The position numbers and the translations under genes were made by a program. From the NCBI GenBank assembly GCA_030639985.1, contig DAOWKG010000265.1, positions 1 to 5,904 on the forward strand: DNA of 5,904 bases. The letters are read 5' to 3'. Positions 1 to 5,887 of the stretch are shown piece after piece. The stretch comes from Desulfuromonadaceae bacterium (lineage in GTDB: Bacteria > Desulfobacterota > Desulfuromonadia > Desulfuromonadales > Geopsychrobacteraceae). Numbering within the stretch: position 1 is the first letter of the stretch; each line of letters opens with the position of its first letter. The notes beneath the pieces were generated by a model that saw only the letters and a program-made list of their open reading frames with translations, was not told the DNA's origin and searched no databases.

Positions 1-789
<789 letters not shown>

Positions 790-812
790 AGTAGCAAAAA
801 TCATCAGCGCTA

Positions 813-840
813 TTGATTTTCAACCCCGGTCAGATACAAT
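813..840 (+). promoter_or_regulatory. Candidate sigma70-type promoter of the selenoperoxiredoxin gene
   Basis: TTGATT (813-818) and TACAAT (835-840) are separated by 16 nt, giving 4/6 and 5/6 matches to the -35 and -10 consensus. Transcription would start near 847, about 32 nt before the ATG at 879. The site lies in the 89-nt gap after pgi. A promoter here fits a peroxiredoxin expressed independently of pgi. Assigned by consensus reading only. Confidence 0.5.
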
Positions 841-878
841 TCTAAGGTCATCATAAACAATAGGTGGAAGGAGAAGGT

Positions 879-1601
879 ATGGGTGAAGAGCAAGGAGCAG
901 GCTGCGCCAGACCAACTGCAGCCTCAGCTATAACTCCAGATGAAGGGCCCAAGGCTCAGCTATCTACTGCTATCGAGAAGGAGCAATTCATGGTTCAGGT
1001 CGGACGAGCAGCGCCAGATTTTACCGCACCCGGATATCATAAGGGAGCTTTTGTTAACGATGTAAAACTTTCTGATTATCTGGGAAAATGGGTTTTACTA
1101 TGTTTCTATCCCGGTGATTTCACCTTCGTTTGAGCAACCGAACTCTCGGCAGTTGCCGAGAAATACCCTAAGTTTCAGGAACTCGGAGTTGAATTACTTT
1201 CAGTCAGTATCGACAGCATGTTCACCCATAAAATGTGGAACGATCATGAACTTTCCAAAATGGTTGATGGCGGTGTCCCCTTCCCAATGTTATCGGATGC
1301 GGGAGGCGAAATAGGTAAACTCTACGGCGTCTTTGATGAAGTGTCCAAAGTAGAAAACCGGGGGCGCTTCATTATCGACCCCGACGGTATTATCCAGGGA
1401 TACGAAGTATTGACCCCTCCGGTTGGCCGTAATGTTAACGAAACCATCAGACAAGTTCAAGCCTTCCAACTGGTGCGTGAAACCAAGGGTGGCGAGGCAA
1501 CCCCTTCCGGCTGGCGACCCGGTAAAAAAACCCTGAAACCAGGCATTGATCTGGTCGGCAAAGTCTGGGAAGAATGGCAAGTAAGCATGGCAGACGATTA
1601 A
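879..1601 (+). CDS. prxU: Selenocysteine-containing peroxiredoxin (AhpC/Prx1 class) with in-frame UGA read as Sec
   Basis: Thiol/selenol peroxidase reducing H2O2 and organic peroxides in the cytoplasm. The frame runs 879-1601 through one internal TGA (1131-1133), giving 240 residues with Sec85. The TGA sits exactly where the family has its peroxidatic Cys: PGDFTFV-U-ATEL here against PxDFTFVCPTEL usually. Homology continues without shift on both sides: VGRAAPDF (about 40-47), [11 protein letters not shown] before the TGA, then [32 protein letters not shown] with the conserved Arg, [15 protein letters not shown], and an AhpC-like DLVGKV near the end. A SECIS-like hairpin follows at 1144-1161. 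The usual resolving Cys (GEVCPAGW) is Thr208 (GEATPSGW); the remaining cysteines are Cys9 and Cys75. ATG 879 has AAGGAG 5 nt upstream; ATG 990 (203 aa, Sec48) also has AAGGAG 6 nt upstream, so the first 37 residues may be optional. Annotated naively, this gene appears as two fragments. A nonsense-mutated pseudogene is the alternative and is unlikely. Confidence 0.92.
978..983 (+). promoter_or_regulatory. Second Shine-Dalgarno, for internal start ATG 990 of prxU
   Basis: AAGGAG lies 6 nt before the in-frame ATG at 990-992, which begins [11 protein letters not shown], the usual N-terminus of this family. The upstream start at 879 has an equally good AAGGAG (868-873). Either two forms are made or one start is vestigial; the sequence alone does not decide. 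Confidence 0.5.
1131..1161 (+). promoter_or_regulatory. Bacterial SECIS element (UGA plus downstream hairpin)
   Basis: The recoded TGA is at 1131-1133. Downstream, TCTCGGC (1144-1150) pairs perfectly with GCCGAGA (1155-1161): 7 bp closed by the loop AGTT (1151-1154). The loop begins 17 nt after the UGA and has G as its second base. Both fit the known bacterial pattern for SelB-binding hairpins, in which a short apical loop has a G among its first two bases and lies roughly 16-37 nt after the UGA. The hairpin is inside the coding region and encodes the LSAVAEK segment, so it must satisfy protein and RNA constraints together. Confidence 0.8.
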
Positions 1602-1629
1602 CCAACTATGCCAGAGTGGATTCAGAATG

Positions 1630-1663
1630 AAAGCCCCGGTGTCCAAATAATCGGGGCTTTTTT
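1630..1663 (+). terminator. Intrinsic terminator of prxU
   Basis: AAAGCCCCG (1630-1638) pairs with CGGGGCTTT (1652-1660), a 9-bp stem with a 13-nt loop, and the T run continues to 1663. It begins 29 nt after the prxU stop. The opposing amidohydrolase gene ends in the T run (its TAA occupies 1662-1664). Read on the minus strand, the same stem is followed by TTTCATT, a weaker T tract, so it may also serve as a poor terminator in that direction. Confidence 0.88.
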
Positions 1664-2462
1664 ATTCCTGTGTGACCCGTGATCTAGTTGCGAATAATTT
1701 TTTCGGCCGATAGAGGTTAATTGCATTTTCGTAAAATACTTTTTGCGCCATAGTTTCCCCCAGAGCGTCAATCACCAGTCTATAGTCATTATCCGAATAT
1801 GGTTGCGGGGCTCTTGTTGATGGCAGATCGGTGCCGAAAACCAAAGCAGCGGGGTTTATCACCACAATTTCCCGCAGAGCCGACTTAACCTCGAAGTCAA
1901 CCCGACTAAAACCACTAGCTTTGACAAATACCCCTTTTTCAACCAGTGACAGCAGGCTCAAAAATCCAACTTTCGATAGTCCAAGGTGGTCAATACAGAC
2001 ACAGGGTAATTTGATCAAGGTATCGTGCAGTTCGGGCAAATCTTTTGCGTCGACATACAGTTCAATATGCCAACCAACGGTTGCATAAATACGCGCGGCA
2101 AAGCGCTCCATATTTTTGACTTCCTCTGACCCACCCCGTTTCAAATTAAACCGTACCGCCCTTACCCCCGCTTGATCCAGACAGATAAGTTCGGTATCGC
2201 TAACATTTGCCGGTAATTGCGTCACCCCAACAAAACCAGAACCTAGTTCTGCAAGAACACTAAGAAGATAGGTCTGATCAAAGCCCTGAAATGAACCGGA
2301 AACAATAGCACCACCGGCGATATTGTAGCTTTTAGTTCGGTCCAAATAATCGGTTACGGTAAAACCGTCGGGCAGATAGCCCTGATTTGCTACAAGGGGA
2401 AATCTTTTGTCAATAATGTGAAAATGGCTATCGAAGAGCTGGAACTGATTCAAATTTTTCAT
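1662..2462 (-). CDS. TIM-barrel metal-dependent amidohydrolase (amidohydrolase 2 / COG3618 type)
   Basis: A 266-residue predicted cytoplasmic hydrolase of the amidohydrolase superfamily, in the group that includes 2-pyrone-4,6-dicarboxylate lactonase. Seen in order: DSHFH (11-15), the HxH metal motif at the end of strand 1; GVRAVRFNL (99-107); WHIELYVD (131-138), with a His on a later strand; IDHLG (157-161), with the next conserved His; KASGFSR (181-187); FGTDLPS (209-215), carrying the metal-binding and catalytic Asp212; and the C-terminal YENAINLYRP (244-253). All expected metal and catalytic positions look intact and the length is normal for the family. The start ATG (2460-2462) is preceded by AGGGGAAG a few bases upstream. 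It has no same-strand partner in the window: it converges on prxU and diverges from feoAB. The family covers lactones, amides and decarboxylations, so the substrate cannot be named. Confidence 0.88.
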   Translation of the reverse strand: MKNLNQFQLFDSHFHIIDKRFPLVANQGYLPDGFTVTDYLDRTKSYNIAGGAIVSGSFQGFDQTYLLSVLAELGSGFVGVTQLPANVSDTELICLDQAGVRAVRFNLKRGGSEEVKNMERFAARIYATVGWHIELYVDAKDLPELHDTLIKLPCVCIDHLGLSKVGFLSLLSLVEKGVFVKASGFSRVDFEVKSALREIVVINPAALVFGTDLPSTRAPQPYSDNDYRLVIDALGETMAQKVFYENAINLYRPKKLFATRSRVTQE

Positions 2463-2574
2463 TTTTCTTCCCCTGTTGTTATGCCTCTTCAGTAAGTCAT
2501 TGGAGCCCGGAGCTGGGATGTTTAAAAAAACCGACCACCATTTTTTCTGTACAACTTCACCAGCAATCTATCAT

Positions 2575-2593
2575 GAAAATGAAAAAAGTTATC
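2575..2593 (+). promoter_or_regulatory. Candidate Fur box upstream of feoA
   Basis: GAAAATGAAAAAAGTTATC matches the classical 19-bp Fur consensus GATAATGATAATCATTATC at 14 of 19 positions by my alignment. Iron-dependent repression of feo by Fur is well established in other bacteria, so the location is sensible. A possible -10, TATCAT (2569-2574), has no good -35, but a start near 2581 would fall inside this box. The stretch is A-rich, which raises the chance of a spurious match. Confidence 0.45.
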
Positions 2594-2597
2594 AAAG

Positions 2598-2613
2598 TGT
2601 GACGCAAATCACA
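2598..2613 (+). promoter_or_regulatory. CRP/FNR-family operator upstream of feoA
   Basis: TGTGA-CGCAAA-TCACA is a perfect 5+5 inverted repeat with a 6-nt spacer, identical to the core CRP half-sites and also close to HcpR-type sites of deltaproteobacteria. The centre is at 2605.5. A weak -10 (CATAGT, 2635-2640) would put the transcription start near 2647 and the site at about -41.5, the class II activator position. The site could instead control the divergent amidohydrolase gene, whose start is 136 nt away. Which regulator binds cannot be decided from sequence. Confidence 0.65.
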
Positions 2614-2665
2614 GAACCAGCACAATTATTCAGGCATAGTGCCATCCAGTTGCCCCTGAATACCA

Positions 2666-2680
2666 TTTTAACACTTAAAA
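2666..2680. repeat. Perfect AT-rich palindrome in the feo leader
   Basis: TTTTAA-CAC-TTAAAA is a 6-bp perfect inverted repeat around a 3-nt centre, 36 nt upstream of the feoA start. It could be an operator for a dimeric regulator or a chance feature of AT-rich leader DNA. No regulator is assigned. Confidence 0.35.
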
Positions 2681-2704
2681 AACATGACTATGTCTTTATT
2701 TTAT

Positions 2705-2710
2705 CAGGAG
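2705..2710 (+). promoter_or_regulatory. Shine-Dalgarno that fixes the feoA start at GTG 2716
   Basis: CAGGAG lies 5 nt before GTG 2716-2718. This start gives an 82-residue FeoA beginning just before the conserved LSDL strand. The frame stays open upstream to TTG 2476, with an ATG at 2518, but those 60-80 extra residues show no recognisable domain and would cover the Fur- and CRP-like sites. Confidence 0.7.
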
Positions 2711-2715
2711 AACCC

Positions 2716-2964
2716 GTGACCCAAAGTACTAGGCCCACCCTGCATCTATCCGACCTGAAGCAGAATCAAAAAGGAATTATCCGGCATTGTGCGGTAGAGG
2801 GAATATTGAAACAGAAACTTCTCAGCATGGGATTTATTCCCGGTGCAGAAGTTTTCATGGTCAGAAATGCTCCGCTTCGCGATCCAATTGAAATTGGAAT
2901 TCATAATTGCTTAGTGACGATCAGGAGAAGTGAAGCTGAGTTGATCAAGGTTGATATATTATGA
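2716..2964 (+). CDS. feoA: Ferrous iron transport protein A (FeoA)
   Basis: Small cytoplasmic SH3-like protein that works with FeoB in Fe(II) uptake; its exact role is unsettled, probably regulation or assembly of FeoB. It has 82 residues from GTG 2716, matching the usual 75-85. Seen: LHLSDLKQNQKG, the turn LLSMGFIPGAEVFMVRNAPLRDPIEI, and the closing strand CLVTIRRSEAELIKV, all following the FeoA pattern (leu-rich start, MGxxPG, PLxDPIEI, R-E-A near the end). The start is set by CAGGAG at 2705-2710. An open frame continues upstream (ATG 2518 would give 148 aa), so an extended form cannot be excluded, though I see no homology there. The stop overlaps the feoB start in ATGA (2961-2964), indicating translational coupling and fixed co-expression. 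Confidence 0.9.
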   Translation: MTQSTRPTLHLSDLKQNQKGIIRHCAVEGILKQKLLSMGFIPGAEVFMVRNAPLRDPIEIGIHNCLVTIRRSEAELIKVDIL

Positions 2965-5396
2965 CAAAAGTTGCCCTGGCTGGCCAGCCCAACTGTGGAA
3001 AATCGACTATTTTCAATATGCTGAGCGGCGTAAATCAGCATGTTGCGAATTACCCTGGAGTCACAGTTGATAAGAAATCGACAACCATTAAATTTCAGGG
3101 CGAACGTTTTGAGATCGTTGATCTGCCGGGCACCTATTCCTTCAGTACCTATTCCATGGAAGAAAAGGTTGCCAAAACCTTTCTCCTTGATGAAGACACC
3201 GACGTCATTGTCAACGTCGTTGATGCTTCCAGCCTACGCCGCAATCTATATCTGACTTTTCAGTTATTGGAACTCGGCAAGCCGATGGTTCTGGTTCTCA
3301 ACATGATGGATGTCGCCCAGCGCAGAGAACTGGAGATTGACGTTGATAAGCTAGCGGAGATGCTGAATATCCGGATTGTGGAGACGGTCGGAACAAAAAA
3401 GAATGGGAAAAGAGAAGTTTTGGAAGCAATCTCCATGGCCAGCAGAGAAATAATCACCGAACCTTTTAAAATCGACTACCGCGAATTCGAAAGTCACATT
3501 GCCAATATCGAGAAAATGATCGATTTTGAATCGACAATTTCCAGACGCTGGCTAGCCATCAAAGCTCTGGAGGCAGACAGGGTCATTCTGGATAAGGCGG
3601 GAATCAACAAAGAGACCATCAAGGACATAACCAGCAGTATTCATGCGCAGTACGATCTCGATGTAGACCAGACCTTTGCCCGCTTGCGCTACGACAGCGC
3701 AGATCTTGTCTATCACAAATGCGTTACCGAAAAAAACCAGAATGCCGATACCCTGACCTCTAAACTTGACAGGATTATTCTCAACAAATGGCTGGCATTT
3801 CCGATTCTGGGAATGGTCGTCTATTTAATTTACCAGCTGTCGATTGTCTGGGGCTACAAACTCACCAACTACACCTGGCCACTACTGGCCACATTAAAAA
3901 ACTGGGTTATCGCCACCCTGCCCACAGCAGAATTTATCGATGTTCCCCTGATAACCGATTTCGGAATCTGGATGACCAACAGTGCCATTGCACTGTTGAA
4001 CTACGTTCCAATTTTCTTCATCCTGTTTGCCCTGATTGCGGTTCTCGAAGATGTTGGTTATATGCCCAGAATGGCGTTTATCCTCGATCGGGTTTTTAGA
4101 AAATTCGGCCTGCATGGTCAATCAACCCTGCCTCTGATTCTCGGGGGCGCCCTTGTCGGTGGCTGCGCCGTCCCCGGAGTGATGGCGACCAAGGGAATTG
4201 CGGATGAGCGAGCCCGACTGGCCACCATCCTGACCGTTCCCTACATGAACTGCCTGGCCAAAGTTCCCTTTTACACCTTACTGCTTGGCGCTTTTTTCAA
4301 AGAAGATATGGCCCTAATGATGTTTTTCGTCTCCACGGTCACATTATTTATCGCCCTGATAGTGGCACGCCTGTTGACTTCTACCTTACTGAGCAACCTG
4401 GAAACAGCGCCCTTTATCATGGAGTTGCCTCCCTATCATTTGCCGATGCTCAAAAGTGTTCTGCTCAGGGCATTTCAGCGGGTCTGGCTCTATATCAAGA
4501 AGGTTATGACGATCGTCCTTGCCGTCGCTGTCGTTTTGTTTGCCCTGCTCCAGTACCCGGGTATTTCTGCTGAAAAGATGGTCGAGTTTTCTCAGCAGAC
4601 CGACCAAGCACTAAGTGCCTTTGATAAAAAGGTGCAGAAGACTGAATACTATCCACTCATCGATGAAAGGTTCGAGGTATCTCAACTGGTTAACCTGTAC
4701 GACAGCTACAAGGCAAGACGGATGCTGACCAAGACGAAGAGTGCTGTCGCCTCTCTGGATGAAGCATATTTGACAGAAAACCCGAAACTTTTCCCTCTGG
4801 TTCGCCCGCAGGATAAGGATGCAAAAAAGATCAACAAAGCGATCCGAAAACTATCCAGAGTCAACAAGAAGCTACAGATTGAAATGAAGAATGAGAAAAT
4901 CACCAATTCATTTCTCGGCATGTTTGGTCGCGCCTTGGAACCGTTAACTCAGTATGCGGGATTTGACTGGCGGGTCAATATTGCATTTTTGAGTTCTTTT
5001 GCCGCCCGTGAAAGTGCTGTAGCAACACTGGGGTCAATTTACGAGAAGGGAAGATCGAACTTGAGCCCGGAAGAATCGATTGCACAGGATGGTGCCTACA
5101 CCCAGATTCATGCGGTTTCCATGCTGCTGTTCATGATTCTTACACCGCCATGTATCGCCACCATGGTCGTAGTGAAACTGCAGTCCAACTCCTACAAGTG
5201 GATGCTGTTTGCCATCTTCTTCCCGATCACTATGGGCATTATTCTCTCAACCCTCTTCTTTTCCCTGGCGCTGCAATTCAATTGGAGCGGCATTGAAATG
5301 ATGGCTAGTTTTTATCTCAGCGCCGTCCTGCTGACACTTATTCTGGCACTGATCAAAACCAAACAATCCGGCTGGCAGGTCGGAAAATCACAATGA
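2961..5396 (+). CDS. feoB: Ferrous iron transporter FeoB
   Basis: GTPase-linked inner-membrane Fe(II) transporter, 811 residues, at the long end of the family (E. coli 773). The N-terminal G domain shows G1 GQPNCGKST (8-16), G2 Thr35 in NYPGVT, G3 DLPG (54-57), G4 NMMD (114-117) and a G5-like TKKNGK (145-150). A helical GDI-like region follows to about 275. Membrane segments begin at about 278 (AFPILGMVVYLIYQ). Gate 1 contains GGCAVPGVMAT (Cys402) and gate 2 contains PYMNCLAKVPFYTLL (Cys431); the C-terminal part has FAARESAVATLGSIY and TPPCIATMVVVK (Cys731). A hydrophilic, Lys-rich segment of about 118 residues (534-651) lies between membrane segments. No frameshift or missing G motif. The start is in the ATGA overlap with feoA and has only a weak AAGG, so it depends on coupling. 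The stop TGA (5394-5396) is 11 nt before the next gene's ATG. Confidence 0.97.
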   Translation: MTKVALAGQPNCGKSTIFNMLSGVNQHVANYPGVTVDKKSTTIKFQGERFEIVDLPGTYSFSTYSMEEKVAKTFLLDEDTDVIVNVVDASSLRRNLYLTFQLLELGKPMVLVLNMMDVAQRRELEIDVDKLAEMLNIRIVETVGTKKNGKREVLEAISMASREIITEPFKIDYREFESHIANIEKMIDFESTISRRWLAIKALEADRVILDKAGINKETIKDITSSIHAQYDLDVDQTFARLRYDSADLVYHKCVTEKNQNADTLTSKLDRIILNKWLAFPILGMVVYLIYQLSIVWGYKLTNYTWPLLATLKNWVIATLPTAEFIDVPLITDFGIWMTNSAIALLNYVPIFFILFALIAVLEDVGYMPRMAFILDRVFRKFGLHGQSTLPLILGGALVGGCAVPGVMATKGIADERARLATILTVPYMNCLAKVPFYTLLLGAFFKEDMALMMFFVSTVTLFIALIVARLLTSTLLSNLETAPFIMELPPYHLPMLKSVLLRAFQRVWLYIKKVMTIVLAVAVVLFALLQYPGISAEKMVEFSQQTDQALSAFDKKVQKTEYYPLIDERFEVSQLVNLYDSYKARRMLTKTKSAVASLDEAYLTENPKLFPLVRPQDKDAKKINKAIRKLSRVNKKLQIEMKNEKITNSFLGMFGRALEPLTQYAGFDWRVNIAFLSSFAARESAVATLGSIYEKGRSNLSPEESIAQDGAYTQIHAVSMLLFMILTPPCIATMVVVKLQSNSYKWMLFAIFFPITMGIILSTLFFSLALQFNWSGIEMMASFYLSAVLLTLILALIKTKQSGWQVGKSQ

Positions 5397-5401
5397 AAGG
5401 A
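5396..5401 (+). promoter_or_regulatory. Shine-Dalgarno for the third feo-operon gene
   Basis: AAAGGA lies 6 nt before ATG 5408 and begins on the last base of the feoB stop. It favours 5408 over the ATG at 5393, which overlaps the feoB stop as ATGA but would add five residues (MKGYT) ahead of a normal signal peptide. Confidence 0.65.
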
Positions 5402-5407
5402 TATACG

Positions 5408-5719
5408 ATGAAAAAGATCGCCATGCTTACAACAATTCTTCTGATGTTTTCATTATCAACCGCCCTTGCCCATACCGCCCTGATGTCATGCTTTGATGAA
5501 GGGGACGGAACCATCACCTGCGAAGGGGGATTCAGCGATGGCAGCAGTGCCAGTGGCGTTGAATTCCGGGTTGGGCAAAAGGGCAAGGTGATCCTGAAAA
5601 CGAAAATGAGCGAGTACAGCGAAGTGAACTTCAAAAAGCCGACTGGCGATTATCAGGCCGTATTTAATGCGGGAGAAGGTCATGCCGTCTATGTCGATGG
5701 CAACGATATTGTGGAATAA
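5408..5719 (+). CDS. Small exported protein, NikL-like/transthyretin-like domain, feo operon partner
   Basis: 103 residues from ATG 5408. A classical signal peptide is visible: KK near the start, hydrophobic core 4-18, and ALA before His22. The mature protein would have 82 residues and begin HTALMSC. The mature part follows the pattern of periplasmic NikL/DUF4198-like beta-sandwich proteins found with Ni/Co ECF transporters: an acidic EGDGTIT, GGFSDGSSASGVEFRV (41-55), a GKV strand, a GDYQAVF strand (80-86) and AGEGH (88-92). Cys28 and Cys38 are the only mature cysteines and could form a disulfide in the periplasm. No membrane anchor or lipobox is seen. Position directly after feoB, with its ribosome site touching the feoB stop, implies a role in Fe(II) uptake, perhaps metal capture or delivery at the outer face of FeoB. 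Export is well supported; the family resemblance is from memory of the pattern and the function is inferred. Confidence 0.75.
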   Translation: MKKIAMLTTILLMFSLSTALAHTALMSCFDEGDGTITCEGGFSDGSSASGVEFRVGQKGKVILKTKMSEYSEVNFKKPTGDYQAVFNAGEGHAVYVDGNDIVE

Positions 5720-5732
5720 CCACACCCCATTA

Positions 5733-5740
5733 AATTATCT
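5733..5740. repeat. Target-site duplication, left copy
   Basis: AATTATCT directly abuts the left end (GTAAC) of the small mobile element and is repeated exactly at 5888-5895. Eight base pairs is the duplication length made by IS66-family transposases. Confidence 0.88.
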
Positions 5741-5887
5741 GTAACTGTTCAGCACATTTTCCAGATGGGCTCGTGACGTCCATGGCAAGGGCTTGTTGTT
5801 GCCATGGATGGCAACAACAAGCCCCAAGGATGGGTTCAATGCGTCCCTTGCTATGGGCGTTGCGAGACCATCAAGCTGAATAGTTAC
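5741..5887 (+). mobile_element. 147-bp MITE, probably IS66-family derived
   Basis: Terminal inverted repeats GTAACTGTTCAGC (5741-5753) and GCTGAATAGTTAC (5875-5887) pair at 12 of 13 positions. The element is flanked by an exact 8-bp direct repeat, AATTATCT. Inside are subterminal inverted repeats, 5764-5768 with 5868-5872 (5/5) and 5770-5791 with 5845-5866 (18/22), and a central 16-bp perfect hairpin (5789-5804/5809-5824). There is no room for a transposase, so it would need one supplied in trans. GTAA ends plus an 8-bp duplication are features of IS66; the family assignment is inference and the parent element is not in the window. The insertion is 21 nt downstream of the last feo-operon gene, and with its palindromic structure it would form the 3' end of the operon transcript. 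The intact duplication suggests a fairly recent insertion. Confidence 0.85.
5789..5824 (+). repeat. Perfect 16-bp hairpin at the centre of the MITE
   Basis: Bases 5789-5804 are the exact reverse complement of 5809-5824, separated by the loop TGGA. The 3' side is followed by CCAAGG with no T run, so this is not a standard intrinsic terminator. In RNA it would be a very stable stem that could block 3' exonucleases and protect the feo transcript. Confidence 0.9.

Noticed and set aside
797..820. AAAATCA/TGATTTT hairpin as the pgi terminator
   Set aside because: A 7-bp AT-rich stem with a 10-nt loop and only four T's is too weak, and it overlaps the likely -35 of the next gene.
1131..1133. TGA in the peroxiredoxin as a nonsense mutation (pseudogene)
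   Set aside because: It hits precisely the catalytic Cys codon, both flanks keep the family pattern, and a SECIS-like hairpin and good expression signals are present; recoding explains everything better.
1114..1314. Open frame overlapping the peroxiredoxin on the plus strand in another frame
   Set aside because: It shows no domain pattern and lies wholly across the conserved peroxiredoxin coding region; it is a shadow frame.
1290..1646. Minus-strand open frame antisense to the peroxiredoxin C-terminus
   Set aside because: It runs through the prxU terminator and opposite strongly conserved codons, with no recognisable protein features.
2476..2715. N-terminal extension of FeoA (starts TTG 2476 or ATG 2518)
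   Set aside because: The extra residues match no known FeoA feature, FeoA is normally about 80 residues, GTG 2716 has a strong Shine-Dalgarno, and the stretch holds regulatory-looking palindromes. ATG 2518 does have a modest CGGAG, so this is not absolute.
5353..5725. Minus-strand open frames opposite the small exported protein
   Set aside because: The plus frame has a signal peptide, a good ribosome site and operon context; the antisense frames have none of these.
5789..5824. The 16-bp hairpin as an intrinsic terminator
   Set aside because: No T run follows the stem, and its position at the centre of an element with terminal repeats and target duplication explains it better.
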